The notes: generated from the sequence alone by a model not told the origin. A stretch of 64,000 bases of DNA from Mucilaginibacter sp. 14171R-50 (GCF_010093045.1 NZ_CP048115.1:4340001-4404000), one strand, 5' to 3'. Positions 25,756-35,618 are shown, counted from the first letter of the stretch. A program made the numbers and translations.

Positions 25756-26364
25756 TTATAGGATAGCCAACTCTGATGGTTGGGGTTTAACCGGCATATT
25801 GGTTACCGTTTTGCTGCCGGTTACTGCAACCAGGTTAGTTTGGTTAACTGTTGCAGACTGGTCTTGCTTTAACACATAGTCGTTAACGTTACCGCTGATA
25901 TTTGCTTTGGCGCGGTCGTTTACAGTAATGCTTGCTTTGTAAGCTTCAAGGTTAAGGTCGGCCGACGCGTTGTTGTTCAGCGTTACTTCAAGGTCAAGTT
26001 TTTCCAGGTTTCCGAATGATTTAACCTGAGAGTTATCATTAACCACAATTGATTGCAGATCGTTAGCGGTTACCCAAACTACTAATTTTTTATCGGTGTA
26101 TGATGATATACGCAACACGCCGTTCTGGCTTTGTACCAATGCGTTCTCGGCGTAGTATTTATTGTAAACTTTCACCTGGTCGGCAGCGCCATCTGATACA
26201 AACAACTCCACATTTCCGTGAACTTCTATTTTGTTGATCTTGCTAACGTTGGTTAAGATGGTGCTTGCTTCGTCGCTGCTGTTTTTAACAGATGCACTTG
26301 CTGATGCTACAGTACCTAATGCTAATGTGAAGATGGTTGCTATGGTTAAAATTTGAGTTTTCAT
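25756..26364 (-). CDS. GIN domain (DUF2807) secreted protein, paralogue B
   Basis: A 202-residue exported protein with a clear signal peptide (cleavage near ASASASV) and a DUF2807-like domain, very similar to the gene at 24529. The two share the promoter region as well as the coding part, which shows a tandem duplication of the whole unit. It ends with a perfect terminator, so it is a single-gene transcript. Its role is unknown; a stress-induced envelope protein is plausible because of the ECF-like promoter. Confidence 0.85.
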   Translation of the reverse strand: MKTQILTIATIFTLALGTVASASASVKNSSDEASTILTNVSKINKIEVHGNVELFVSDGAADQVKVYNKYYAENALVQSQNGVLRISSYTDKKLVVWVTANDLQSIVVNDNSQVKSFGNLEKLDLEVTLNNNASADLNLEAYKASITVNDRAKANISGNVNDYVLKQDQSATVNQTNLVAVTGSKTVTNMPVKPQPSELAIL

Positions 26365-26426
26365 TTTTATTATTATTTGATTGTGAGTGCTTTATTATTT
26401 TTTATAATTTTTAAATACACCCATAT

Positions 26427-26452
26427 GACGCCACCTGTTACAAAACGTTACA
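26427..26452 (-). promoter_or_regulatory. ECF-sigma-like promoter TGTAAC-N16-CGTC
   Basis: TGTAAC and CGTC are separated by 16 bases on the minus strand, 63 bases before the ATG. CGTCATAT is shared exactly with the promoter at 25196. Confidence 0.65.
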
Positions 26453-26567
26453 GCAATTTTGGGTCTAATAGATGTACGCCCCAATTATGTCGGTAAACGC
26501 CGGATTTATGACGGTGAAATGGCTGGAATTTTTTTTGAGAAAGGGTGGAAGGACTGCAGGCTACACG

Positions 26568-28463
26568 TTACAAATAATAATTCCCGCCGTCGGTTTTGAT
26601 CTTGCCGGCATCCAGCAGCAGACGGATGGTTTCGATCTTTTCTTTTTCAGTACCAAGTTTCAGGGAGGTTATCAATTCGTCGATGGTATGCGGGGCGGTA
26701 CTTAGCAGCTGCGCTATCTCATTAGAAATATCGTCGAATATCTCGGCGGCGTTCTTTTCGCGGCGTTCTTCCAGGCAAACATCACATACACCGCATTTGG
26801 GTGCGTTCGGCTCGTCGAAATAACTCAGCAGCATTTGGCTGCGGCAGCGTTTATGTTCAGCATAAGCAAATACGGCTTCCATTTTTTTGCGGTAGGTAGC
26901 TTTGCGCTGGTCAATAAAGGCTTTGTTAATATGCAGGTTGTTGGCGTGCTGCCGTGCTTTTATCCACGTTATTTGAGGCTTATCTGTTTGGGGCAGGTAG
27001 GTAAGCAGGTTAAAATCCTGCAATTGCTTAAGGCCGTCAATAACCTGCTGTGTGTTCATGCCGGTACGTTTGGCAATATCAAACTCCTTTATCCGTACAT
27101 AATTTTCGAACGAGCCGCCGTATGAGCGTAACAGGGTTTTAATGAATGGGTCCCACCCGGGGTTTTGTATCTGGAAGTTATACAGTTCTTCATTCAATAC
27201 CTCAAACCTGAACCGCGAAGGTAAAAATACACTTTCGTTAAAGGCCAGGTATTCGTCCTGTTCTAAAAACTTAAGGGCATTTAACGTTTTAACCGCATCC
27301 AGTTGAAAGCGGCTGCAAAAATCGCCCAGGTCAAGTTCAAAACTTGCACCCTCGCCGGCATCATAAGCCAGCTGGCAATAATTGGCTAAATGGTGATAAA
27401 CCTGCTTTATCTCGGCCACCGACGGGAAATTCCGAATAAACATGCTTTCCTGACGTATCCGGTCGGCAGGGTTGTACAGTAAAACAGCATACGCCCTTTT
27501 CTCATCGCGGCCTCCCCTGCCCGCTTCCTGGTAATAAGCCTCCAGACTATCCGGCATATCTTTATGTATCACAAACCTTACGTCAGGTTTATCAATACCC
27601 ATCCCAAAGGCATTAGTAGCCACAATTATGCGTGTGCGGTTATTTTTCCACGCATCTTGCTTTGCCGAACGCTCGTCGGCGGGTAAGCCTCCATGGTAAT
27701 AATCTGCCGGTAAATGGTTCTGCCGGTAAAATTTTGCTATCTCGAAGGCCTCTTTACGGCTGCGTACATATACAATGCCGCTACCCCCGATGCCTTTGGC
27801 AACATCCAGCAGTTTGCGTAGCTTATCCTCTGTAGTTTGCACCACATACCTTAAATTCCTGCGCTCAAAACTTTGCTGGTAAACAATACCGTTTTTAAAC
27901 AGCAATTTGTCCTGTATATCGTCCCTTACTTCGGCAGTGGCGGTAGCGGTTAAAGCCAGTACGGGTACATTGGGGTGCAGTGCACGCAGATCGGAAATAT
28001 GCAGGTACGATGGGCGGAAATCATACCCCCATTGCGAAATACAGTGCGCCTCGTCAACCGCGAAAAGGGCCACCTTCATGTATTTAATGCGCTCACGCAC
28101 TAATTCCGACAGTAGGCGTTCGGGCGAGAGGTATAAGAATTTCACCGGGCCGTAAACACAATTATCCAGCGCTATATCTACCTCACGCCGTCCCATGCCT
28201 GATACAATGGCCATTGCCTGGATCCCCTTTGATTTCAGGTTCTCTACCTGGTCTTTCATGAGCGCAATAAGGGGCGATACCACGATGCATATCCCCTCCA
28301 TAGCCAGCGCCGGCACCTGGAAACACACCGATTTACCCCCGCCGGTCGGCAGCAAGACCAGTGTATCCCTACCCTGCAATACCGACTCGATGATCTCCTC
28401 CTGCAACGGCCGGAAGCTGTCGTGTCCCCAATATTGTTTTAATAGCTCGCGTGGTGTCATCAT
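26568..28463 (-). CDS. recQ: RecQ family ATP-dependent DNA helicase
   Basis: RecQ unwinds DNA 3'-5' in recombination and replication-fork repair. Walker A is PTGGGKS (39-45), the DEAH box is in FAVDEAHCISQWGYDFRP, the aromatic-rich loop follows it, and helicase motif VI is QEAGRGGRD. The zinc-binding domain has CRSQMLLSYF and CGVCDVC. No HRDC domain is recognisable at the 3' end; the final 70 residues form a short winged-helix-like tail. The length of 631 residues suggests the shorter Bacteroidota paralogue rather than the 700-residue form. Confidence 0.93.
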   Translation of the reverse strand: MMTPRELLKQYWGHDSFRPLQEEIIESVLQGRDTLVLLPTGGGKSVCFQVPALAMEGICIVVSPLIALMKDQVENLKSKGIQAMAIVSGMGRREVDIALDNCVYGPVKFLYLSPERLLSELVRERIKYMKVALFAVDEAHCISQWGYDFRPSYLHISDLRALHPNVPVLALTATATAEVRDDIQDKLLFKNGIVYQQSFERRNLRYVVQTTEDKLRKLLDVAKGIGGSGIVYVRSRKEAFEIAKFYRQNHLPADYYHGGLPADERSAKQDAWKNNRTRIIVATNAFGMGIDKPDVRFVIHKDMPDSLEAYYQEAGRGGRDEKRAYAVLLYNPADRIRQESMFIRNFPSVAEIKQVYHHLANYCQLAYDAGEGASFELDLGDFCSRFQLDAVKTLNALKFLEQDEYLAFNESVFLPSRFRFEVLNEELYNFQIQNPGWDPFIKTLLRSYGGSFENYVRIKEFDIAKRTGMNTQQVIDGLKQLQDFNLLTYLPQTDKPQITWIKARQHANNLHINKAFIDQRKATYRKKMEAVFAYAEHKRCRSQMLLSYFDEPNAPKCGVCDVCLEERREKNAAEIFDDISNEIAQLLSTAPHTIDELITSLKLGTEKEKIETIRLLLDAGKIKTDGGNYYL

Positions 28464-28469
28464 GTAATA

Positions 28470-29093
28470 CTATTTTCCAAAACACTGCGGACCAATTGCC
28501 CCACCCCCATATTCTAAAACTAAATGCTTATTGGCATAAATATAAGTGCAACTATCGTTATATCTTGATTTTAAGCTATCCGGAATCGGTTTATCAAAGA
28601 CATTAAAATAGTACATCCCCATGCCACTTCTTTTAAATCCAATTTGGCTTGGTTCGGCGCTTGTTATTGAAATGCAATTAGCGTCGTCAAGTTTATTTCG
28701 TAAAGTTTGTAATGAATTGTCACTCCACCCCAAAACTTTTAACAATGAATCTGCCTTTGCAGATTTTATAGGAATATTCCAGTCTTGAAATTCAACCGCT
28801 GTATTTGAGCCCCTGCCAGTATCTTGTGGCATAATAACTAAACGCTCGATCTTATCCCCTTCAAATTCAATTTCCACCTCTTTATATTTAGGAACGATAC
28901 TTTTAAAGTACTTTTTGGCATTATAAATTTCAGTTTGCTTATTATTAAAGTTTTCAATCAAACTGGCTGCGTTGTAAGTTTCATCAGACGACCCTATATC
29001 CCAAAACATAGAACTTACATAAATAAAAAACATCAATATTATTATTCCAAATATGCCAATACTGATAAGGGATATTTTCACCCAGTTTTTCAT
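28470..29093 (-). CDS. Hypothetical membrane-anchored protein, AT-rich
   Basis: A 207-residue protein with one N-terminal transmembrane helix (residues 7-29) and a mainly polar, presumably periplasmic, remainder. I recognise no family. The base composition is clearly more AT-rich than neighbouring genes, with codons such as AAT, TTT and ATA common, which hints at acquisition from outside or at weak selection. It begins between recQ and the citrate synthase terminator and probably has its own promoter; it stops six bases upstream of the recQ start and may be cotranscribed with it. Confidence 0.7.
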   Translation of the reverse strand: MKNWVKISLISIGIFGIIILMFFIYVSSMFWDIGSSDETYNAASLIENFNNKQTEIYNAKKYFKSIVPKYKEVEIEFEGDKIERLVIMPQDTGRGSNTAVEFQDWNIPIKSAKADSLLKVLGWSDNSLQTLRNKLDDANCISITSAEPSQIGFKRSGMGMYYFNVFDKPIPDSLKSRYNDSCTYIYANKHLVLEYGGGAIGPQCFGK

Positions 29094-29127
29094 GTAATTA
29101 CACAGTTAAAAGGTCATTAATTGTACC

Positions 29128-29154
29128 AAAAAAGCCCGTCGTGCGGCGGGCTTT
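29128..29154 (-). terminator. Intrinsic terminator between gltA and the hypothetical gene
   Basis: AAAGCCCG / CGGGCTTT stem with an eight-base loop; on the minus strand it runs into TTTTTT. Confidence 0.8.
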
Positions 29155-29164
29155 AATAATTTCT

Positions 29165-29330
29165 TTTTCGCTCGGTGAATTTACTCACCCGGTCGTTGCT
29201 TCGCTCGGCCATCCGCTCTGCTGCGCAAAGAGGGTTTCACTTTTTTCACTCACCCGCTTTACGCTTGCGTGTAGAGAGGGTCGACCAGCGTAGCGTGGTC
29301 GGGGTGAGTAAACCCGAAGCGACTCTATTT
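29165..29330. repeat. Complex inverted repeat with TTTACTCACC ends
   Basis: GAATTTACTCACCC-GGTCGTTGC at the left and GACCAGCGTAG...GGGGTGAGTAAAC at the right are roughly complementary. In between lie GCTCTGCTGCGCAAAGAGGG and TACGCTTGCGTGTAGAGAGGG, two further hairpins. The element is directly after the gltA stop. It looks like a mobile or repetitive palindromic unit rather than a gene. Confidence 0.7.
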
Positions 29331-30614
29331 TCTATCCTTGATACTAATGTAATCCCTGTTAGTTTCGCCCACATATATCTGGCGCGGGCGGCCAATAGGT
29401 TCTTTGTTGGTTTTCATCTCTTTCCATTGAGCTATCCACCCGGGCAGGCGGCCCAAAGCAAATAATACGGTGAACATATCTGTAGGGAAACCAAGCGCGG
29501 TGTATATAATGCCCGAATAAAAATCTACATTAGGGTAAAGCTTGCGTTGTACAAAGTACGGATCGTTCAGGGCTACCTCTTCCAACTTTTTGGCTATGGC
29601 AAGTGTTTCGTCCTGAACGCCTAATTTCTCCAGTATATCGTCGCAGGCTTTTTTAATGATCTTGGCGCGCGGGTCAAAGTTCTTGTAAACACGGTGGCCA
29701 AAACCCATCAGGCGGAACGGATCGTTCTTATCTTTTGCTTTGGCTATCCATTTATCGGTATCGCCCCCGTCTTCCTTAATTTTTTGCAGCATTTCTACCA
29801 CGGCCTGGTTGGCGCCGCCATGCAGCGGCCCCCAAAGGGCAGATATCCCTGCTGATATTGACGCGTAAAGGTTGGCATCTGACGAGCCTACTATCCGCAC
29901 AGTTGATGTTGAACAGTTTTGCTCGTGATCGGCGTGCAGTATCAGCAGCTTGTTCATGGCGCTTACCACAACCGGGTCTATCTCTACATCCTCGGTGCGC
30001 TGACCAAAGGTCATGTGCATAAAGTTGGTTACGTAATCAAATTTATTACGCGGGTAAATAACCGGGTGCCCTAACGATTTTTTGTATATCCAGGACACTA
30101 TGGTGCTCATTTTGGCTATCAGCTTAATGATCTCGAGGTTTACTTCTTCTGCAGTAAGGCCCTGTTTTAACGATGCCGGGTTAAACGCAGCCAATGCCCC
30201 TATTAACGATGACAACTGCCCCATAGGGTGCGATCCCGAAGGGAAACCATCAAAAAACTTCTTCATATCCTCGTGTACAAGGGTATGGTGGCTTATCTCG
30301 AACTCAAATGCCTGTAATTGTTCGGCGGTTGGCAGGTTGCCGTAAATCAGCAAATAGGCAACTTCAATAAAGGTCGATTTTTCGGCCAGTTGCTCTATGC
30401 TGTAACCACGGTATTTTAATATCCCTACTTCGCCATCTAAAAAGGTAATGGCGCTTTTGGTTGCACCGGTGTTTTTATAGCCAATATCTAACGTAACGTA
30501 CCCGCTCTGATCGCGAAGCTTAGAAATATCAATGGCCTTTTCGCCCTCGGTACCTTCTATAACCGGCAAATCATAAGTTTTATCACCAATCTTTAATTGT
30601 GCAGTTTCAGACAT
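29325..30614 (-). CDS. gltA: Citrate synthase (type II)
   Basis: Citrate synthase condenses acetyl-CoA and oxaloacetate at the entry of the TCA cycle. The 429-residue length, the signature LHADHEQNCSTSTVR, the histidine in GPLHGGANQAV, and GFGHRVYKNFDPRA with the third catalytic residue are all as in the Gram-negative hexameric type. The N-terminal beta-rich extension (residues 1-50) is also typical of this type. There are no neighbouring TCA genes. Confidence 0.96.
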   Translation of the reverse strand: MSETAQLKIGDKTYDLPVIEGTEGEKAIDISKLRDQSGYVTLDIGYKNTGATKSAITFLDGEVGILKYRGYSIEQLAEKSTFIEVAYLLIYGNLPTAEQLQAFEFEISHHTLVHEDMKKFFDGFPSGSHPMGQLSSLIGALAAFNPASLKQGLTAEEVNLEIIKLIAKMSTIVSWIYKKSLGHPVIYPRNKFDYVTNFMHMTFGQRTEDVEIDPVVVSAMNKLLILHADHEQNCSTSTVRIVGSSDANLYASISAGISALWGPLHGGANQAVVEMLQKIKEDGGDTDKWIAKAKDKNDPFRLMGFGHRVYKNFDPRAKIIKKACDDILEKLGVQDETLAIAKKLEEVALNDPYFVQRKLYPNVDFYSGIIYTALGFPTDMFTVLFALGRLPGWIAQWKEMKTNKEPIGRPRQIYVGETNRDYISIKDRK

Positions 30615-30634
30615 AGAAAAAATATGTTTTGCAA

Positions 30635-30642
30635 CAAATGTA
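30635..30642 (-). promoter_or_regulatory. Bacteroidota -7 element TACATTTG for gltA
   Basis: TAnnTTTG is matched on the minus strand 20 bases before the gltA ATG. No clear -33 TTTG was seen. Confidence 0.5.
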
Positions 30643-30760
30643 AATAAATCTGCGTATTAATAGCCTTTAAGATATATTTACTCTTTGTAAAATTCTTATT
30701 AAGTAGTTATGTTTAAATCCCCAATATTGTTTGGCGTAATTAAAAATTCCCCTGCTACAT

Positions 30761-33700
30761 ATGTCTTTTAAAGATAAGGCGCTCCTGTTAATTGAAAACG
30801 ACATTACTATCTACAGGCTTATTTTATTAGGCTTATTAATAGCCAGCCCATCGTTACATTACCTGTGCTTTCATAACTCTTACGACCCGCTTTTGCTGCG
30901 CATGGTAAACTGCGCTTTTTGCCTGGTGGCCCTGGGTTTATCATACGGCAACAATAAGGCCTTTTTTAAAGGCATGGTGTACTTTACCATATGCTCGTAC
31001 CTGTTTGTAAACAATTTTTTGCTGCTGGGGGTAAACGGGTTTGCGCATGTTTACGTGTTTAGTTCAATAACCATATTTGTGGCATTAACGCTGTTCTGCA
31101 AAAAACGCGTTGAGTTTGTAGGTATCACAGTGTTAAACATTGTAGCGGTGGTAGCAGCCTATTATACCGCGCCAAAACTGGATATATCGCCCGGCGTGCT
31201 ATTCATTTTATTAGGCGTTTTCACCACTATAGCCTATGTGTGGTTTTTGGTAATGCTTGCTTATAAAATGCAGTTTAAAAAGGCCGTTAATAACGTTATT
31301 AAGCTAAACAACTCACTGATAACTAATGCAGAAAAGCTTCGCCACAGCCAGCAGCAATTGCACGCGCTTATCAGTTCCATAAACGATACCATTTTCGAAT
31401 TCGACGAAAACCACACGTGCATAAACGTATGGTTTGGCCCCGATAACCCCGACGACTTAAAAGCCGGGCAGTTTCTGAACAAAACGCTGGTTGAAGCTAT
31501 TGGCCCCGACCGGGCTAAACCGTTTTTAGTGGTTTACGATTATGTGTTAAAACACAATAAAAGCACTTCTATAGAATTTGAGGCGATATACGGCAAACCC
31601 GGCTGGTTTTTAGCCAAGGCATCACCGGTGGTTGATGTAACAGGCAAATTCACCGGGCGCATATCAATTTCTGTTACTGATATCTCGGAACAAAAACGAC
31701 ACGCTGACGCGCTGATAGAAAATAAGAACCTTTTACTGCAGGCCCAGGATATTGCCAAAACAGGTAATTGGTGGTACGATAGCGAAACCAAAGAGAACTT
31801 TTGGTCGGAGAGTTTATGTAAGATATTAGAGATAGATGCCGCACCCGAAGGCTTAACCCGGTTTGAGTATTACATGAGCCTGGTGCATCCGGATGACTAC
31901 GAGCAAGCTTTAAATTATTTTACAAACATCAACTCGGTACCAGAGAACAGCCTGGAGCATAAATTCATCACACCAAAGGGCAATTTAAAATACCTGAAGG
32001 TGCTGCGGGGCGATCTGTTGCAGGATAAGGACGGCCTCTTAAAACGTGTATTTGGTATAATACAGGACATCACCGAAAGCAGGCTCGCTGAAAAGGCCGT
32101 AAAAATAAGTCAGGCCGAGTTACTTGAGGCGCAAACCATCGCGAAAATAGGCAACTGGAAATGGGACAGCACAACTAAGATGCTTGCCTGGAGCGACGAG
32201 GTAAACTCCATTTATGAAGTAAGCAGCAGCAATGGTGCAATATCGCGCTTTGGCAGGCTGCTGTTAGATTATATCCATCCTGATGATAAGTATATTGTAA
32301 AACACCTGTTTCAAAATGCGGATAACAGCGGCACTTCGTACGAGTACCGCATTATAACGCCAAAGGGCAAAATTAAGCACATTAGTGTTATCACCGGCAA
32401 ATTAATGTACCGCGAAGATGGTACCGTACGCAAAATTATTGGTACCCTGCAGGATATCACCCAGCGCAAACAAGCAGAAATTGATTACCGCCGTACCGAG
32501 AATAAATACCGGCTGGTACTTGAAACCATAAAGCTGGCGGCAATATCTTTAGATGCCGACGGACGTGTTATATTTTGCAATAAGTACCTGGCAACCCTGC
32601 TTGGATACAGCCAGATGGAAATACTGGGCAGGAACTGGATGGAGCATTTTGTCGCCGATGAACATCGCGATATACTTAACGGATGGTTCAAAAACAACTC
32701 CATACGGGCGCATTATGTAAATCCTATTATTTGCCGCAATGGCGAACTGCGCATTATAAGCTGGCAAAATACGGTTAGTTACGATGAAAACGGCAAAATT
32801 AAGGAGACCACCAGCATTGGCGAAGATATAACCATACAGCAAAAGGTAAGGCAGGAACTGATATCAGCTAAAGAACAGGCTGAACGTTCGTCGCATTTTA
32901 AATCGGAGTTCCTGTCTATCATGAGCCACGAGATACGTACGCCCATGAACGCGGTTATTGGCACAACCAACCTGCTTTTAGACGAAAACCCCAAACCCGA
33001 GCAGCTTGAATATCTCAACACACTAAAGTTTAGCAGCGAAAACCTGCTGGCCATTATCAACGATATTTTAGATTATAATAAAATAGAGGCCGGCAAACTG
33101 CAGCTAAGTAACGTGCCGTTTAACATACACCAGCTAACGCAAAATATCAGGCAATCGTTTTACGCTAAAGCAGTTGAAAGAAACCTGGATATTGAACTGA
33201 CAGTTGACGAAACCATTCCTGAATTTTTAATGGGCGACCAGATACGGTTGGGGCAGATATTGATAAACCTGGTAAGCAACGCGGTTAAGTTTACGCACGA
33301 GGGCAAGGTGACCATTAAAGTTGAAAAAGAAGAGCAACTTACCGGTAGCGGGGTGATTGTAAAATTCGCGGTGGCCGATACGGGCATTGGCATACCCGCC
33401 GAAAACATCCCCGTTATGTTCGATCCGTTTATACAAGGGCCCCAAACCACTACTTACAGCTACGGCGGCACGGGCCTTGGCCTGGCCATAACCAAGCGGC
33501 TTATAGAACTTTACCAAAGCAGTATACAGGTGTTTAGCGAGGTTGGTAAAGGCACAACGTTTACCTTCAGCATTCATTTTACGCCGGCGCCTACAGTTGC
33601 AGACCTTGCCCCCACGGCGGCTGCACACCCGGGCACTTTGCTGCCGCCAGACCTTAGCGGTATGGCCATTTTGGTGGTTGATGATAACAAAATGAACCTG

Positions 33701-34045
33701 ATGGTAGCGTCTAAATTCCTCAGAAAATGGAACGCCGATGTGGACGAGGCTATGAACGGCCAGATAGCGGTTGACATGGCAAACGCCAGAGCTTATGATA
33801 TGATCATTATGGATCTGCAAATGCCGGTGATGGATGGGTTTGAGGCTACCGGCATTATCAAACAAAGCTATCCCGATTTACCCATAATAGCCTTTACCGC
33901 CGATGCCATGCCCGAAACGCATAGCAAAGCCTTTGAAGCCGGCATGTGCGATTACCTTACCAAACCATTTGTGCCCGATGTATTGTTCGGTAAGGTATTT
34001 AAGTACTACAAGGCAGCGGTGGCTGACGACGAACTGAACGCCTGA
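30761..34045 (+). CDS. Hybrid sensor histidine kinase with membrane domain and four PAS domains
   Basis: The N-terminal 180 residues form about six transmembrane helices without a large outer loop. A coiled coil and four PAS/PAC units follow (roughly 205-320, 330-450, 455-575, 585-700). The kinase core has the phospho-acceptor H723 in SHEIRTPMN, the N box NLVSNAVKF, G1 DTGIGIP and G2 GGTGLGLAI. A receiver domain with phospho-acceptor D1018 (DLQMPVMDG) and K in LTKPF ends the protein. It has no HPt domain or output domain. The signal may be sensed in the membrane and by PAS pockets. No cognate regulator is adjacent; the orphan HPt at 60834 might serve. Confidence 0.93.
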   Translation: MSFKDKALLLIENDITIYRLILLGLLIASPSLHYLCFHNSYDPLLLRMVNCAFCLVALGLSYGNNKAFFKGMVYFTICSYLFVNNFLLLGVNGFAHVYVFSSITIFVALTLFCKKRVEFVGITVLNIVAVVAAYYTAPKLDISPGVLFILLGVFTTIAYVWFLVMLAYKMQFKKAVNNVIKLNNSLITNAEKLRHSQQQLHALISSINDTIFEFDENHTCINVWFGPDNPDDLKAGQFLNKTLVEAIGPDRAKPFLVVYDYVLKHNKSTSIEFEAIYGKPGWFLAKASPVVDVTGKFTGRISISVTDISEQKRHADALIENKNLLLQAQDIAKTGNWWYDSETKENFWSESLCKILEIDAAPEGLTRFEYYMSLVHPDDYEQALNYFTNINSVPENSLEHKFITPKGNLKYLKVLRGDLLQDKDGLLKRVFGIIQDITESRLAEKAVKISQAELLEAQTIAKIGNWKWDSTTKMLAWSDEVNSIYEVSSSNGAISRFGRLLLDYIHPDDKYIVKHLFQNADNSGTSYEYRIITPKGKIKHISVITGKLMYREDGTVRKIIGTLQDITQRKQAEIDYRRTENKYRLVLETIKLAAISLDADGRVIFCNKYLATLLGYSQMEILGRNWMEHFVADEHRDILNGWFKNNSIRAHYVNPIICRNGELRIISWQNTVSYDENGKIKETTSIGEDITIQQKVRQELISAKEQAERSSHFKSEFLSIMSHEIRTPMNAVIGTTNLLLDENPKPEQLEYLNTLKFSSENLLAIINDILDYNKIEAGKLQLSNVPFNIHQLTQNIRQSFYAKAVERNLDIELTVDETIPEFLMGDQIRLGQILINLVSNAVKFTHEGKVTIKVEKEEQLTGSGVIVKFAVADTGIGIPAENIPVMFDPFIQGPQTTTYSYGGTGLGLAITKRLIELYQSSIQVFSEVGKGTTFTFSIHFTPAPTVADLAPTAAAHPGTLLPPDLSGMAILVVDDNKMNLMVASKFLRKWNADVDEAMNGQIAVDMANARAYDMIIMDLQMPVMDGFEATGIIKQSYPDLPIIAFTADAMPETHSKAFEAGMCDYLTKPFVPDVLFGKVFKYYKAAVADDELNA

Positions 34046-34206
34046 TCAAACATAGGTTTCTGATGAGTCGACCGAACCTTTTACAGGATGTGTAAATCCT
34101 CGACAAGCTCAGACTGCCTCACCTTCTGTCATGGTGCCCCCCGCTGTTGAACCATTAGCGAAGCGCGCAGCTCTTCAGCAAACGCAGATTGAAAGCCGAT
34201 TTTCTT

Positions 34207-35454
34207 TTAATTGGTACGTATGGCCTCCACCGGGTCGAGCCTTGATGCGAAGTAAGCCGGGATAATACCGGATAACATACCTATGGTAACCGATATGCCA
34301 ATGCCATAAGTGATATTGCTGATATCGAGCACTACCTGTATATCGGCCGCGGCCTTCACGCCCAATGTGCCAAGATAAACCAGGAACAGGCCAATAAAAC
34401 CACCCATAAGGCATAACGCGATAGCTTCTATCAAAAACTGCAGGAGTATAAAATAATTTTTTGCGCCCAGTGATTTCTGTATGCCGATGATGTTGGTACG
34501 CTCTTTTACCGATACGAACATGATATTAGCAATACCAAAACCGCCTACCAGTACCGAGAAAAACCCGATAATAAAGCCTCCTTTGTTTATGATACCAAAA
34601 AGCTGATCGAGCTGGTTGGTTAAAATGGTTGATTTATTAAGCGAAAAATCATCCTCGTTTCCCGGGCGTATACTGTGAATGGAACGCATTAAACCTCTTA
34701 CCTCGCTCTCTACTTCCACATCGCTCAGGTTATCGTGCCCGCGTACAACTATCTGGGGGTTGTAGCGTTCGCTTTCAATATCAATCACGTTTTTGGCAAA
34801 ATTAAGCGGCAGCAATATTTCGTTATCGCTGGTTATACCCAGCATATCTTTACCTTCTTTGCTAAATACGCCAATAATGGTAACCTTTCGGCCCATGATC
34901 TTAATTTGCTTGCCCACACCGGTACCGTCAGGGAAAAGTGCATCGGCTATATCGGCGCCAATTATGGTAACCGGGGCTCCCGTACGCGATTCGATCTCGG
35001 TAAAGTACCGCCCGTCCTGGAAGTTAAAGTTCCATGTTTTATCATGATCGTGCGATACGGCATCAATTTGCGCGCCGTCAACCGTGTTGCTCTTGTATTT
35101 AACTGTACGGTTATCAATGCTAATTTCGTATGACAGGGCCTTGGCGGTTTGGCTGCGGCGGCTTAGTTGTTCAAAATCGCGCAGCTTTGGCACAGGCCTT
35201 TGCATGTATTTCCACCACGGAAAATTATCCTCGCCCACCCATGGCCACTTCTGCACATAAATGCTGTTACTACCAAGTTTATCAACGCTTTTTTGCAGGT
35301 TGTTACGCAGGGTATCCACTGCGGATGACACCGCTATAATGGTGAATATACCGATGGTTACACCCAATAACGACAGCATGGTGCGCAGCTTGTTTTGCCT
35401 GAGCGCATCAAAGGCGAACAGGAAGCTTTCACGGATAAGTTTTAGTAATATCAT
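34207..35454 (-). CDS. MacB/FtsX-type ABC transporter permease
   Basis: The permease has an N-terminal transmembrane helix (LRTMLSLLGVTIGIFTIIAV), a periplasmic MacB-core domain of about 200 residues, and three C-terminal helices with the FtsX signature (GFGIANIMFVSVKERTNIIGIQKSLGA). This is the mechanotransmission design of MacB and LolCDE; it may export peptides, drugs or lipoproteins. A matching ATPase is not adjacent, but one of the right type is at 46044, about 11 kb away on the same strand. The pairing is a guess. Confidence 0.9.
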   Translation of the reverse strand: MILLKLIRESFLFAFDALRQNKLRTMLSLLGVTIGIFTIIAVSSAVDTLRNNLQKSVDKLGSNSIYVQKWPWVGEDNFPWWKYMQRPVPKLRDFEQLSRRSQTAKALSYEISIDNRTVKYKSNTVDGAQIDAVSHDHDKTWNFNFQDGRYFTEIESRTGAPVTIIGADIADALFPDGTGVGKQIKIMGRKVTIIGVFSKEGKDMLGITSDNEILLPLNFAKNVIDIESERYNPQIVVRGHDNLSDVEVESEVRGLMRSIHSIRPGNEDDFSLNKSTILTNQLDQLFGIINKGGFIIGFFSVLVGGFGIANIMFVSVKERTNIIGIQKSLGAKNYFILLQFLIEAIALCLMGGFIGLFLVYLGTLGVKAAADIQVVLDISNITYGIGISVTIGMLSGIIPAYFASRLDPVEAIRTN

Positions 35455-35618
35455 ACGCTATTTTGATGTAACCCGGTGTACCGGCCAATTGATTTTTAGC
35501 TTGCCCGAAAACAGTATTGGTTAGACGGTGTTAAAGCAGTTAAGTTACAGTTATTTTTGATTTTAATGGTAACCGGGCGGCCATACTAAAAAAATCGTTA
35601 AAAATAACAAAAAATCCG

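Noticed and set aside
29175..29465. 96-residue frame across the element after gltA
   Set aside because: It runs through the multi-hairpin repeat into the citrate synthase gene and has no protein features.
33227..33865. 212-residue open frame opposite the hybrid histidine kinase
   Set aside because: It mirrors the ATPase and receiver part of the kinase and shows no independent family.
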